Positions 33,310 to 45,388 of a stretch of DNA of 64,000 nt are shown piece after piece (position 1 is the first letter of the stretch; every line of letters starts with the position of its first letter). Where the stretch lies: positions 29,781,842 to 29,845,841 of the forward strand of contig CM034544.1 in the NCBI GenBank assembly GCA_020002185.1. Direction: 5' to 3'. The position numbers and the translations under genes were made by a program. Below the pieces are notes generated by a model. The model searched no databases, had not been told where the DNA came from, and was given only the letters and a program-made list of their open reading frames with translations. Source of the stretch: Paraescarpia echinospica (taxonomy: Eukaryota > Annelida > Polychaeta > Sabellida > Siboglinidae).

Positions 33310-33795
33310 CGTAAACAATCATTGCACACAGAATCGCAGACACCCTTTCATCATCACTGTACAGCCGTAATGTCCCGTGGTTGGGCGATGGCCTCAGCAT
33401 GTCGTTAATTTCCATATATGCCTGTCTTGCGCTATCCTCTGCCAGATGGTGCTTTTCCAATATGCGTTTAGTTTGGCTCTCCACGCTCTCGACGGTCTTC
33501 CTCTAGATCGTTTCCCTTCGTACGGTCTTCAGGTAATGATACGCGATGTCCATCGGTTATCTCGTAGTCTGCGATGTGCCCTGCCCAGGTCCACTACTGT
33601 CTTCTGATTTGTTCTTCTGTTTGCGATGAGAAGATGACTGCGGTATTCTCCGTCTATCCTCATGCCACTGGTTTCCCACCATTTATCGGCATGCAAAGAA
33701 ATTGTACGTGATCTGATTGGACCCGAGCGTGAATTAGACGACAAGAGTTCTATTTCAGTCGACATTATTAGGAGACGCACTGACGGCATGTCTGG
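33310..33795 (-). mobile_element. LINE polymerase C-terminus, broken
   Basis: Minus strand frames give LGRAHRRLRDNRWTSRI (like the G-H-x-x-R-x-x-D-N-R-W-T block), then after a frameshift GKRSRGRPSRAWR, and then STIWQRIAQDRHIWK, in the order found at the C-terminus of some non-LTR polymerases. Stops and shifts between the blocks show that it is dead. Confidence 0.7.
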
Positions 33796-33799
33796 TGAC

Positions 33800-34310
33800 G
33801 TAAACGTACCTAGACCTACTAATAAAATAACAGGATGACAGGAAATTCAATCTAAGTTTTGTCTAAATTGCATAGGGTAATTCCAGGTGTTCAAACTTCG
33901 CAACGTTATATTCACAGCAAACATCTCGTGGAAATCAGCCTGCCAGATAAGCTGTAATCCGTTCTTTTTACAGAGGTTTTACCAATAATTGCTGAGTTGA
34001 GTTATACAAACGTTTATGATGTTGAAACAAAGAATGTCTGCTTGACAGTTAACTGCAATACAATTGTGTCTTCACTTTGAAAACAACCGGGTGCCAACTT
34101 TGAATATACTCGAACGAATGTAATCAAAGAAAGCAAGATAGCGGCAAGAACGGGCTTAAATGAACGAACACGAATGAACAGTATTAATAATCTAAATTGC
34201 AGCCGTGTAACAGAACATAAGACGTGGCTCACTGTATATCATAAAATGATCAGTAACACGCACCTTGGACAAACACACCCTGCTGAATGTAAGATCTGAA
34301 ATGCACCAAG
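33800..34310. other. intergenic, nothing recognised
   Basis: No gene or element with support. Confidence 0.4.
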
Positions 34311-34314
34311 TACT

Positions 34315-34624
34315 TATGCCTGCCAACTCTCCCGAACTATCCGGACGTCTTCTTGATTTTTGGTGTATCCCCTGGTCTTCTAGAATACAGGTAAATCTCC
34401 CGGACTTTCGCTCAAAATGTCCACCATCTCTCCCCCTCCCCGACTTCCGATGTCATCATCCGAGACAGCGCGACACCATGAGAGACGTGCTGAGACGTGC
34501 TGAACCGGTGAAGAAATCTCCAACAGCACCCCTCCCCCTCTTCCGATGTCAAGATCCGAGACACGGGAAGCGTGAGGAACCCCTGTTGAATCTCCTGTAA
34601 GTAAAAAAAGTTGGCAGGTATATG
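34315..34624. mobile_element. MITE of about 308 bp with CCTGCCAACT ends
   Basis: The left end tgcctgccaactctcccg is mirrored by agttggcaggtata at the right. Inside are cctccccgacttccgatgtc and ctccccctcttccgatgtc in tandem. The same end sequence closes the fragment at 36600-37143. The conceptual frames across it are not genes. Confidence 0.7.
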
Positions 34625-34865
34625 ACTGTATGATTTGAAATGCACTAAGTTATTGCAAAAAAGGGAAAGTCGCACTCTTCCTTCCGATACTATTGGGTCG
34701 TGAAAACAGAATATACATTAACATTATAAAGTGGTTCGCAGTGCACGACGATCGCACAAACTCAAAAGTATACCGTGGAATCAAAACGGTCGAGAAGCAC
34801 TGCTCCTAACCTAACTACCGACCTATGCATAGGGGAAGGTGGGGTAAGACGGCACAACGTCTAAG

Positions 34866-35375
34866 ACAATACAATACAATACAACTTTATTGATCCCAAC
34901 ATTGAGAAATTGCACGTCTGTGAATAAAAAAATCAACCCTCTCGCACTGATACATAAAACATACTAACATAAACAAGTATTTCACAACAGTACCAGCTCA
35001 ATTCAAGCATTCACTAAGTAATCATGCAAATCAATTATTATAACTTAGTTTAAATATCACATTTACGCACCCACACCCACACACTGTATGCATTGAAGAC
35101 AGTAGCCGGAACAGCAACATCAGCATTTATCTGTCTATGTGTGCATTGAAAATGTGTATTGCAGACGGTATGAATGAATTCCTATAGCGTGTGGTTCTAG
35201 TGCGTGGAGCTATATATCTGTTATTCCTGTCTATCCGTCTGCTGTCAAATTCAGGTCTGAGTGGGCGGGTATCGTCTGCCAAAATCGTCTGTACTCTGTC
35301 CATTATCCGTCTTTCATGTGTGGATATGAAAGTGACCTGCCACTCCTTTATATTTCGGCCGTAAGGTGCTCTCGC
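34866..35375 (-). mobile_element. LINE 3' end with (TATTG)n tail, minus strand
   Basis: The + strand starts acaatacaatacaactttat-tgatccc, which on the minus strand is the typical end of a LINE 3' UTR followed by (TATTG)n. Upstream on the minus strand are remnants of the polymerase C-terminus (RIMDRVQTILADDTRP, LRPEFDSRRIDRNNRYIAPR). Confidence 0.65.
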
Positions 35376-35751
35376 GTTTAGCCAATCAGATACAAAGCTT
35401 TCAACTTTGGTTTAGGTCACATGCGATATAACATTCCATGCGCGGCTATGTCTAGGTTCTGGAAAAATCTAAATGTCGATTTTAGTCCCCGCTGATCTTA
35501 GGTGAACGCAACTTCGTAAGCCATCATGAAATGAATAATTCAAATACAGTGTAGTAATACAATTGATGACAACTCCCTGGCGGCCAGCATGAACTGATTA
35601 AAAGATACCGTGAATATGCCCAGTTTTGTCAAACAGCCTGATTATATATTCAGTGTGATGTTACGGTGGGATAAATTGGCCCCCTGAACGGTGCCATAAA
35701 GCGGCAAACATGTCCGCTTTATCCCTATATATAACAATACAACCGATACTT

Positions 35752-35936
<185 letters not shown>

Positions 35937-35939
35937 GTC

Positions 35940-36600
35940 TATTGGTCTGCACGAGTGCTCAGTGGAGCACACTTTTAAACAATCCAACTGACATGGTCTG
36001 CCGCTGTATTCACTATCCGTTTATTCCATAGATTATCTCTTTCCATTTTCCTTCTTTTCATTTTTGAATCCGTAACATAAGCAGCAGTTGAATGTTTTCT
36101 TGTCCCATAAAACTGTAATTATATCGATATATTGTTATGGTCCTTTGTGATTAATAAGGCATAATTCCAATAAAATATATGCATAGAATTACTTTAATTA
36201 GTCATATTAACATAATTAATGATTAATGGTGTACATTATAGAGATATTATTTTTTAAAGAATTGGTTTAAAATTGAATACGAAATATAAAAATAGTAACC
36301 ACCGGATAGCAGGTAATAGCGAAGGCGGATGGAGGCTAAGGGCGTAACCACATGTTCTTGGAGTTGCTTTCTGTTAACCAACCGCCATTTATCCACACTA
36401 ATCTTCAGCCTACATAATATTTGCTTCTAGAACACATCGTTGCGGCGGTTCTCTCGTAATACCTGTCTGTTCCTCGCTAACAAAATTATGACAAGATCGG
36501 CAGATCGATATATCCAAAAACCGGACCTGTGATTGGTGGCGGCTGCAGGCCCGACATAAGTGATAAGATTCACGGGCCCCGGGCACGCGGGCCCGCAACA
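35940..36600. other. intergenic, nothing recognised
   Basis: No recognisable gene or element; a frame of 158 codons on the minus strand (36410-36886) overlaps the transposon-like block that follows and has no domain. Confidence 0.35.
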
Positions 36601-37143
36601 ATGTCGAACGTAGCATGCTCCCGTGCTGTGTGATCGCGCTGTCTCGAAGACGGATGGGGGCGCTGTTGCAGATTTTCCGAGAAATCGGGGATATTTGCTT
36701 GTATTTCGGGCAGTGACGCGGGGACGAAAGTAATATTGGTGGGCTAGCTGAGAACCGGAGATTCAGCATCACTCCGCTGTCGGAAAATTTGCTGTCGCTG
36801 TTGAAAAGTGTTCGCCCCCGCTGCACGAAGGGGACGACAGTACTATAATACATGCCTGACCTCCAATTGCACCTCCTTAATTTCACGGTCGCCCAAAACT
36901 TCTTAATCTTCTCGTAATACCTCGATTAGCACCCACCCTTGACGCTCGCCAAAAACCAACCATTTAGCTTTTAGGCTCACGTTTACTGGGAGGTAGAATC
37001 ATATCTGCCCGGGTCCCCAGCGAAATACCAGGGGACAGCTGCCTCTTTCCCCCCTATTCCAGCGCCTATGATTCCGGGAAACCGGGAGTACACTTAACAT
37101 CCGGGAGTCTCCCTGATTTCATGGGAGAGTTGGCAGGTATACA
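36600..37143. mobile_element. fragment of a CCTGCCAACT-end transposon
   Basis: The right end catgggagagttggcaggta-tac matches the end of the element at 34315-34624. The preceding cgggaaaccgggag and catccgggagtctccc are the same CTCCCG words. The left end was not found. Confidence 0.5.
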
Positions 37144-38525
37144 TTTGTACGTGGAGGGGTAGCAAATAATCATGCATCACTTATTGTACGTTCTTTGAAT
37201 ACGGGGAAGCTAGAGTGGTGCCACGCGGTGAACTGGGAACTAGTCTACGGAAGAATAGGTCCAGTATTAGTCGCAAGATGGTGTAACTGTGCGTTACATG
37301 ATCACCGGCAGTAGGACGGCAGCAGTGAATAATGACTCATTTAATGCTTACGTTTACTCAATAATGAAGATAACTGATAATGTATTGACTACGGCAAGCT
37401 GCTCGTCATCTAGAGTCGTAGATGCAGCTTCAGAAAGAAAGGTCTGAGGAGAAGAAATCTTGACTAGAATAGATGTAGAATTGAGACGGTAGTCTAGTAG
37501 TAGTAGTAGTAGCAGCCATATTATAGTCACATACTCGGTTTCCGCCCTATTTGAGTTTCTGCCTCATTACGATTATATAGCTGGATCTCATATTAAATAC
37601 ATATTTAGTGAGATATTTCGGACACAATGAGCAAAGCAAAGAGAAAGGACGTCTACAAACTTGCAACAAAGTTATTTGTCCCAAATTTAAACGAGGCAAA
37701 CAGTTTTTTTTACAGATATTTTGATAGCGAACGCAGACCACTTGACTACACTGTCTAGACTACAGTGCACCATATCGGTGACAGTGATGTAAACAACCGT
37801 AATATTTAAATTTATTGGGCGAAATTGTAAGCAACTAATCACCACAGAAAGTTAACCAACAGCCTCTGGAGTTTATACAGTGAATGTGTTGCGATTTGTC
37901 ACACAGTGATGATTTTGAACACGATGAGGCAGAAACCGAGACGTGCTTCCATTTGGCGCATGAAGTGATTATCGTCTTATGAATGTATTGTGAGTATTTC
38001 ACTAAAAACAACTTATTTGACGCTTCGTTTGCATGCCATTGATGAAATAAGTGGTCCTGATTAATAATATTGTTCTGAACGAATTCAAAAATTTTTTGTG
38101 ACAACTGCATATTATGCTTGTGTAAGGCAGAAACCCAGTAGTCCAGTATACACTGACACTGTACATTAGTCTGAGTAGATCGAGCCTATAGGCTATACAC
38201 GATAAAGCGAGGCTAGACTCGAGTAGAGTTGACAGCCTGCACAGCACTAGTCTACAATGTATCTCACCTGATTCTTCTGAATCTGAGGCAGAAATTTGAG
38301 TAAACCTTAAAACCTTGACGCCAAACCTAAACTAAGGGCAATGCCATACTTTTTTTATTGTATTGTAGGACGTGCAGGGTCAAGTCAAGTGGTAATAGAC
38401 GTAGACTCGTAGTACGTACGCCTGTACGGGCAAGTGCAAGGATGGAACCTTATGTCATGCCACTAGTTTCTGTAGGTAACCCCTGGTGGATTTCTCAGAC
38501 AACATAACTTATGAAGGCACTCGCA
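37144..38525. other. intergenic, nothing recognised
   Basis: Contains a short (TAG)n run at about 37494-37511. Frames up to 91 codons lack domains. Confidence 0.35.
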
Positions 38526-38526
38526 G

Positions 38527-38760
38527 AGCTAAGAGCAGTAGGTATACTTACTTGGTATACTGGTGGACAGAGACCTCCATTTCTTCTTTAAAATATTCAA
38601 TGAAGCAGCTGATATTACTACTTCCGGAAGCTTGTTCCTAGTGTCGGTGGTGCGATTAGTGAAGTGTTTCTGTACGTCATGCGCACACTCACAAATGTTA
38701 TAAATATTTGCTGAAACATTTTGAACATCTGTAAGTTTACGAAACACATAACCATAACTA
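38527..38760 (-). mobile_element. LINE 3' end, minus strand
   Basis: The minus frame reads HFTNRTTDTRNKLPEVVISA then ASLNILKKKW, the very C-terminal block of CR1-like polymerases (F-T-N-R-x-x-D-x-W-N-x-L-P). It pairs with an inverted relative at 39110-39265. Confidence 0.75.
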
Positions 38761-39109
38761 CAATTTCAATTGTACATTAAAATAACGATTACTTCATTAA
38801 AAGAGACATCAACATTTGTTTAAAACTAGTTTTCAGATGCTAGATGTGAAAAGACAACCTCAATATCTCATTAGTAATTAATGTAAATGACATATTGACC
38901 TGCAATGTCACAATTATGTTTTGGTTTGGGAATGTTTGGCCAGCTTTGGCCAGCTTTATGACCTGTTGTATTACTACATTTTAGCACAAAATATGAAATT
39001 ATGAATAAGCTTGACCACCAGCTGAAACTGTTTCTTTAGAACAGTGTGTATGTGAAGTTTATAAATAACTTATTGGCCTCAACAGAAATATACCAGACAA
39101 TTTTTTTAA

Positions 39110-39265
39110 TCCACCAGCAGGAAATATGAGAGGCCACAGACTTAAATTACAAAAGAACTACTGGCGCACTGATGTACGGAAACAATTCTTCACTAATCAC
39201 ACCACCGACACTTGGAACAAGCTTCTGGAAGTAGTAATATCAGCTGCTTCATTGAATATTTACAC
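39110..39265 (+). mobile_element. LINE 3' end, plus strand
   Basis: The frame NMRGHRLKLQKNYWRTDVRK then QFFTNHTTDTWNKLLEVVIS is the same polymerase C-terminus as at 38527-38760, in opposite orientation. Confidence 0.75.
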
Positions 39266-39588
39266 CACATCACAGGGTTGAAGTCCAAGTTGCCACAATG
39301 ATGTCTTTGAAGAGGTTAATTGGTTACAATTGTTGCAAGTGACTGGGCAGTCAGTGAGAGATCCTTTCCCAGGCTTGCAGTGCACTGACAATTAGGTCAT
39401 CATTGATGCAGATTTTGCAGTAATCCACCAGGCTAGTGTTGTCTCCAAGTGTGGTAGCCCAGCGGCAATTGAGGTAGCCACCTGCTACTGACTGGACCAC
39501 TGCTATTTCGTACTCTGATCACTATCATAGACAGTTTCATTAACATTCTTAAATATGATGGTACTGTAATTCGCAATTTCATAAGTAA

Positions 39589-39840
39589 TTAGGGATCATC
39601 TCAGAACATCAAAGTCTGATATAAAACAAAATTACTTGCATTTGGGGCGGGCATCAGAGGCAGTGTCATATCTGGCATTGGATATTGATATTTTACACTT
39701 AAGACTATTAATATTTATATATATTGAAACATATATCATTGTTTACAAACTTCCATCTGGGGGGGGTGAGTGGGGTGTTGAGGCCAGATGAAAGTAATTT
39801 TGTCTGACATCGGACATTGACATTCTGAGATGATCCCTTA
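39589..39840. mobile_element. MITE of about 250 bp with inverted ends over 50 bp
   Basis: agggatcatctcagaa at 39591 is mirrored by ttctgagatgatccct at 39823-39838. The arms continue: tctgatataaaacaaaatta versus the reversed taattttgtctgacatcgga. Flanks TTA/TTA suggest a short target duplication. Non-coding centre with a G-run. Confidence 0.8.
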
Positions 39841-40120
39841 TAGTTGTAGTTGAAATATATATTTAATAATTATCTATTTATTGTTTTTGTTGGTAGATGA
39901 ACTGGCATGAAGACATCCCAAGTACAAACATGTTGTGGTAGCACGGAATCAGAGAAAATTGTGAGGCAGACATAAGGAAGGAAAGAAGAGGTAAGTTTGG
40001 TGGGATATAGAAGGAAGCATGGTGAAGGAACAGGACTGAGAAACAGGAAGGGGGATTAACAGAGAGAAACACAAGGAGCACGACAACAGTTGGGGGTAAC
40101 AGAAGGAAGAAGCACAGTGC

Positions 40121-40545
40121 CGACAAAATAATAATAATAACATCTATTGCACCTAAATCCTTGGAAACCAAGCTCAGGGGCACATCAAGACAAAAGGATT
40201 GGTCAATTACAAAATCCATAAGCAATATTCCAGCTGTCAACAGATGGGTCAAGGCGCTAGGGAGCTATGATGGATAAGCAAGGTTGTAAAGATAAGTATT
40301 TAAATGATGACGGAATTTTTTTATATTTTCAACTGATCTAACACTAAGAGGGAGCATATTCCAGAGAGTTGGTGCAGCAACAGAAAAAGCCCTAGTTCCA
40401 AAGTTAGTGTTGACTCTAGAAACAGAAAGTAGGTCAGAACTAGATGATGGAAGCTGGATAGGTTTTCTTACAGGAGTAAGCAGTGAATGCAAATAAGATG
40501 GTTGCTTAAAACTAACAGATTGTTGTGCCAAGTATGGCGAAATGT
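40121..40545 (-). mobile_element. LINE 3' end, L2/CR1-like, minus strand
   Basis: The minus frame ends NFGTRAFSVAAPTLWNMLPL, SVRSVENIKKFRHHLNTYLY, the standard C-terminus of L2/CR1-type polymerases. The 3' UTR ends in (TTA)n (ataataataataa on the + strand at 40126). It is about 90% like 49685-50070 by eye. Confidence 0.85.
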
Positions 40546-41045
40546 TTAACATACCATATAATGCCAACAACTGTATGGTTATTGACAACAAAGCTCAGGA
40601 CATGAAAAATAGTCATCCTGTCACTCTCAATAATCGTCCGTTACCTCACAGTATTAAATGTAAATATCTGGGTCATATAATTAACAATAATCTTACTGAC
40701 GATGATGACATTGCCAGACAGAAAAGATCCCTATATGCTCAGGCCAACGTCTTAGCACGAAAATTTTGCCTTTGCAGCTCGACCATTAAAACTTACCTAT
40801 TTCTCTCTTACTGTGGTGCTATGTACACCTCAAGTCTTTGGTGTAAATTAAAAAAACAAAGTTTGAAATATATTACTGTTGCCTATAACAACAGTTTTAG
40901 GATTTTACACAATTTGTCATCACGCTGCAGTGCAAGTTTTATGTTTGCTACAAACTGTGTTAAATCTTTTAATGAACATATCAGTTCATCCATATATAGC
41001 TTATTATGTCGTCTTGAACGGTCTGAAAATCCATTTTTAGTCCTT
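40546..41045 (+). mobile_element. non-LTR polymerase C-terminal fragment, plus strand
   Basis: A long open frame reads VTLNNRPLPHSIKCKYLGHI, INNNLTDDDDIARQKRSLYA, QANVLARKFCLCSSTIKTYL, then YTSSLWC and VAYNNSFRILHNLSSRCSAS. The K-Y-L-G-H block, the A-Q-x-N-x-L-x-R-K-F block and the A-Y-N-N-x-F-R block are those of a LINE reverse transcriptase. It abuts the inverted L2-like end at 40545, so one inserted beside the other. The frame has no internal stop to about 41189, but the last part is no longer polymerase. Confidence 0.75.
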
Positions 41046-41400
41046 TGGCCGAAGGTCCAAGGGACTATTGCCATCACTCTGTGTCCGCCGTCCGCCGTTA
41101 GCTGCCGTATCTCAGAAATCGTTCAGCAACTAATTTTGCATAGACATATCGCAGGGCACTGCCACTATGCACGAGAAATCTGTATTTGATTGAATCCAAG
41201 GACCCCATAACTGGTAAAAATGTAACATTTTGCCTATTTTTTTTCAAAAACTGTTCAGCAACTTTTTTCTAATTTTGCATAGATGTATCTTAGGGTGCTG
41301 CCACTATATACAGGAAATCTGTATTTGATTGAATCATTCTAAGGGCACCTAAGGGGCCCCCAAAGTGCAAAAGTTTTACATTTTCTAGTGATGTGGTTTT
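41046..41400. repeat. internally repeated non-coding element
   Basis: Two units share tttgcatagacatatc / tttgcatagatgtatc, ggg-gctgccactat, and gaaatctgtatttgattgaatc about 130 bp apart; the same end occurs once more near 42005. It begins gaaggtccaagggactattgcc. It looks like a MITE-type repeat. Confidence 0.5.
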
Positions 41401-41718
41401 GAGAAGGGCCCTTGAGACCACCCCCAACAGTAGATTTTGTTTAATGTGCCAGAAAGCCAGCAGCATGACTAAACTCTGCAGCCTAGTGCTATTCTTCCAC
41501 TGAGACCTTGACTAATCTTTAATTGGTCACGGGGCCCAGGCAGAGTAGACACAATTGACCCCTGTTAGACTGAACAGTTGCCTAAAACATTTAAACTGTA
41601 TCTTCAAAACTATTGATTTTCTATAATTGCAAGTTGTGTTTATTTTGATGTTCATTTAATTATTATAAAATGGTGTGACAGTGGTGTCTATTGGTTAAAG
41701 ATGTATTGTCTGTAGAAA

Positions 41719-41791
41719 CCTGTAGGTGACAAACATAGAAAATTAATATTCTGTCACCTGTAGGTGACAAACATAGAAAATTAATATTCTG
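41719..41791. repeat. tandem duplication of 38 bp
   Basis: cctgtaggtgacaaacatag + aaaattaatattctg occurs twice in a row. No function is evident. Confidence 0.85.
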
Positions 41792-41799
41792 GACAACTA

Positions 41800-43025
41800 T
41801 TGAGTGAAATATCCTACACTTTATTGATATCAAATGCATTCTACTGTTCTGTTTACGCTTGCCACGCCTTGTAGTACATGGTACTGTGTAAATCAATTGT
41901 ATCAATATAGACTAATAATTACAGATTCACAATATAGTTGACACCTGAAACAACCAAATGTCAACCATTAGAAGAGTTGACATAGTTCCGCTATACACAA
42001 GCAAGAAATCTGCATTTGATTGAATCATTCTAGTGTCATCAGCATATAGTAGAACATACATTTTCTACATCATCATCACTAAGGTTGTTGTAAATTTCAC
42101 CAGCTGCCATGTCAAGTCCGTTATAATTGTGACTAACAGTGTTCAAAATGATTCAGGTAAACAGCAAATAACAAAGGACACAAGTTTTCTCCTTGCCATA
42201 CCTATACATTGCTATTGTTTGATGGAAACTGTGACTAATCTGTAATTGGTCTATTGGTTAAATGTCAACAGACAGCATTAAGCCACTAGACCCCTGTTAA
42301 ACTGGACAGTTGCCTGTAGGTTTTAAACTGTGTTAAACAGTGAGTCTACCTTTTGCACTCAAATAATCTGTCCTCTTAATTTTCCACATAAAGACATAAT
42401 CTGTCATAACTTGATAAGTATTTGTAGCAGCACATTTGTACTTCCAGTGTATCATTGCAACATAACATACACATTACACACTGTGTGCCACATTTGAATG
42501 TTGTGCATGTAATATTTCCATGCAATGCATATGTAAAACTTCAACAGCCGTTTTCTTCATTTTCACTTTTTGACCCCTACCATGTTCAATGCTTCATAAC
42601 TTCACCAATTTTTGTAGCAGTCATAATTTTTGAAACTCTACCAAACCTTTACAAGGATGTAAGAAAACAATGTTACAATTTTTCCGACTTATCACTCATT
42701 TGGTCAGCCGGGGTCACATATAGACGTATTAGTACAAAAGACTTCAGGGCCACTTGGCCAAAAAATCAAAACAATTCAATGAATTAGAAATTCAACATTT
42801 TACGCTGTGCAGCCAGACATTTTTGAATATGCATATTTTTGGCGCGCTTTTCGGGATGCCGGGATGTGACGTCACATATGACCCATAGTCGCATCAAGCT
42901 GACCCTTTCCATGCATTCAGAGCATGTTTACAAGGATAGCTTTCTGGTCGAAACGAGCGTCAAAATTATTTATTGTGTGATATTCCGATGTAATACAACC
43001 ACTAGTCATCATAGAGGAATAAGCA
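41800..43025. other. intergenic, nothing recognised
   Basis: Several frames of 70-110 codons lie here without domains. The words attggtcta-ttggtta-atg recur. No gene is supported. Confidence 0.35.
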
Positions 43026-43029
43026 GTTA

Positions 43030-44155
43030 TCTTATCCATCATGTGATCTTTAATTATTCTTTCTAATAATTTGCAAATCACTGATGTTAAACTCACTGGT
43101 GTATAGTTCTCTGACTTGTTTCTCGAACCTTTTTTAAATAACGGTATAATGTTTGCCTCTTTCCATTATAAAGGAACCACTTCCTCTTCTAATGACAAAT
43201 TGAAAACTGTTGCAAGCGGTACGCTAATTTCTACAATTTCCAATAGTAGTTTGGGTGGAATCTCATCCACTCCAGGTGATTTATTATCCTTCATAGCCCT
43301 TATTTTTTTAGCTACCATTTCCGGGGTTACAATAAATTGTCCTAAATAGTCTGAATCTGCCCCTTGAACTTAGCCTCTGGTACTGGCAGTGAACTAATAT
43401 CTTCCCTGGTAAACACTGAACTAAAGTACTTATTCAGGTCTTCTGCCATTAAGAATCCCTCTGATATTATATTTCCGGCACTATCTTCTAGAGGACCGAC
43501 CTTATCTTGAACTTTCTGTTTGCTTCGAACATACCCATAAAAACCCTTGCTGTCATGTTTTATATTACTAGCTAATTGTTGTTCATAGCTTCTCTTTGAA
43601 TTTCTAATTTCAGCTGTAGCTTGGTTAAGTGCTTCTTTATAACTGTTGTAGTCTTCATCATTTCCAGTACATCTATATGACTTCCACATCATTTGTTTGC
43701 TTCTTTCGATAAGTGTTTCTTTTTGGACCGTTTCCCTTGTTTTTTAAAGGGTACAAATTTGTCAACTATGCACTTAATTTCACTCTTTAATATATTCTGT
43801 TGCTGTCTTATTTTTCAGTGTGTTATTCCAGTCTATCTTTGCTAAATATTTCCTCATGTCCTTATACGTACCTTCCTTTGTGGAAATTTCTCCTATACAG
43901 CTTTTTGCTATTCCTTTCTGATTTTACTTTGATGGTAAAATGTATCTGGTTGTGATCATTACTCCCCAGTGGCTCACATATCTTGACATTGTCAACTAAT
44001 TCATTCTGTGAGGACAAAACTATGTCTAACGCATTCTCACCCCTGGTTGGTTCTAGCACATGTTGAGAAAGGAAAGGATCTTGAACTAAAACTAAAAACT
44101 TGTGGTCCTCACTCCCCATATTCTGTAGAGATTTCCATTGTATCTGGCCCGTGGT
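43030..44155 (-). mobile_element. CR1-like LINE: endonuclease end, linker and start of polymerase
   Basis: In minus-strand order: an endonuclease piece (HVLEPTRGENALDIVLSSQN, then EPLGSNDHNQIHFTI; T-R-G-x-N-x-L-D-I-V-L and S-D-H are family motifs), a linker (YKEALNQATAEIRNSKRSYE, then GFYGYVRSKQKVQDKVGPLE and LNKYFSSVFT), and after a frameshift the polymerase start (IRAMKDNKSPGVDEIPPKLL, then EWKEANIIPLFKKGS). It stops near 43030 before the catalytic core. Confidence 0.85.
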
Positions 44156-44194
44156 TAAAATTCCCCTAATAATAATACAGTCCTGTTTGCTTAC

Positions 44195-44590
44195 TTCCCT
44201 TATAGCGTTTTGTATTTTTTCATTCTCCTATGCTTATGTTTGGACTTTGATAAACTAACCCAACTATCATCAGACTTATTTATGACCATATTTGTATAAT
44301 AATCTGATTTAGCTTTGGCCATTTGTCTGTTACAGAGGTGACATTGCTTAGAATAGCACAACCAGTCTAAAGGCGAGCACGATTTGCACCATACACGCTC
44401 TAAATAATGACGACGCCTTTTAGAAAGTATAATTTTGGAAGTCATCCATGGAGCCGGCGGCCTTTCTGACACACATTTGGATGTCACTGGTGCATGTTTG
44501 TTAAGTAATGCATTGAGGACTTGACAGTACTGTTTATATAAGTCAGATAGTCATAGATAAATAGAAGAGGGATCGTAAATGAAGAAAAAT
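44195..44590 (-). mobile_element. L2-like LINE linker fragment
   Basis: The minus frame reads PPAPWMTSKIILSKRRRHYL, ERVWCKSCSPLDWLCYSKQC then AKAKSDYYTNMVINKSDDSW, the region between endonuclease and polymerase of L2-type LINEs (P-W-x-T-x-x-I ... K-A-K-S-x-Y-Y). A 55-bp stretch of it is repeated at 51600-51660, at the broken 5' end of the LINE at 49680. Confidence 0.75.
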
Positions 44591-44594
44591 TAGG

Positions 44595-44970
44595 TGGGAT
44601 TTTTCCACATGTTTATATGTATTGGTCAACACTACCGTTTCGTTTTACTAGCTAGAGTCCGTACATGTAGATGTATTGCTGATAACATGTCCAGCTTATG
44701 TACATTTGAAGAGATGAGATCATGGGCAATGAACCATGGTCGACTATTCATTTCTCTGAGGCATGTCACTGGGTCATAAGGCCTGTAGTGTACATTAGTT
44801 GTCCTGAGTAGTGACACCTGTACAACACCTGGTGACAGATCAGGTAAAATGTGTTGTATATATATATCTGTTGAGGATTTGTGATTACAGAAAGACTTAG
44901 GACATGATGGGACATTCTCCACAACGTGGGCACTAACTACTCTGTGGAACAGTCGTGTTTGTTTCTGTGA
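44595..44970. other. intergenic, nothing recognised
   Basis: Overlapping frames on both strands (44594-44922) have no domain. I see no gene. Confidence 0.35.
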
Positions 44971-44971
44971 T

Positions 44972-45345
44972 CAGCGGCAACAGGAAGTAAGTGTTTACAC
45001 AAGGCACCAACACAACACCAGGTAGAATGAAAATGGCCAGGATTTATTTTTGACATTTGAAATGTGAAAACATGCAATATTTACAACATATGTGGGCCAA
45101 TGGAGGTCCTCATACATTGCGTCGTTTACCTAAACATCACACGACAAGAGGCCCACATTATGGGTATGAACAATAACATACGGAAATTAAACAATGATCC
45201 ACAAATCACGTGGTACAATGATTATATAAATATATCAGTATTGTAGCTAATAAGGTTTTATATAATATCCAGAGAGGTGGGGCCATTCCGCCGATCCACA
45301 AATCATGTGGTACAATGATTATATATCAATATTGTAGCTATATAT
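44972..45345 (+). repeat. long direct repeat, copy 1
   Basis: About 295 bp (44998-45292) nearly identical to 46624-46918: caaggcaccaacacaacacc ... gtggggccattccgcc. It is preceded by cggcaacaggaagtaagtgt, the same bases that follow copy 2. A partial second copy of its interior (gatcca-caaatca-gtggtac) is added at 45292-45345. Confidence 0.9.
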
Positions 45346-45388
45346 ATTCCACCCCTATAACGATACAAGTTTTATTCCGAACATACTG

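Noticed and set aside
36410..36886. 158-codon minus frame as a gene
   Set aside because: No domain, and it overlaps a transposon-like block with CTCCCG words. Basic, Arg/Ser-rich make-up is typical of chance frames in GC-richer DNA.
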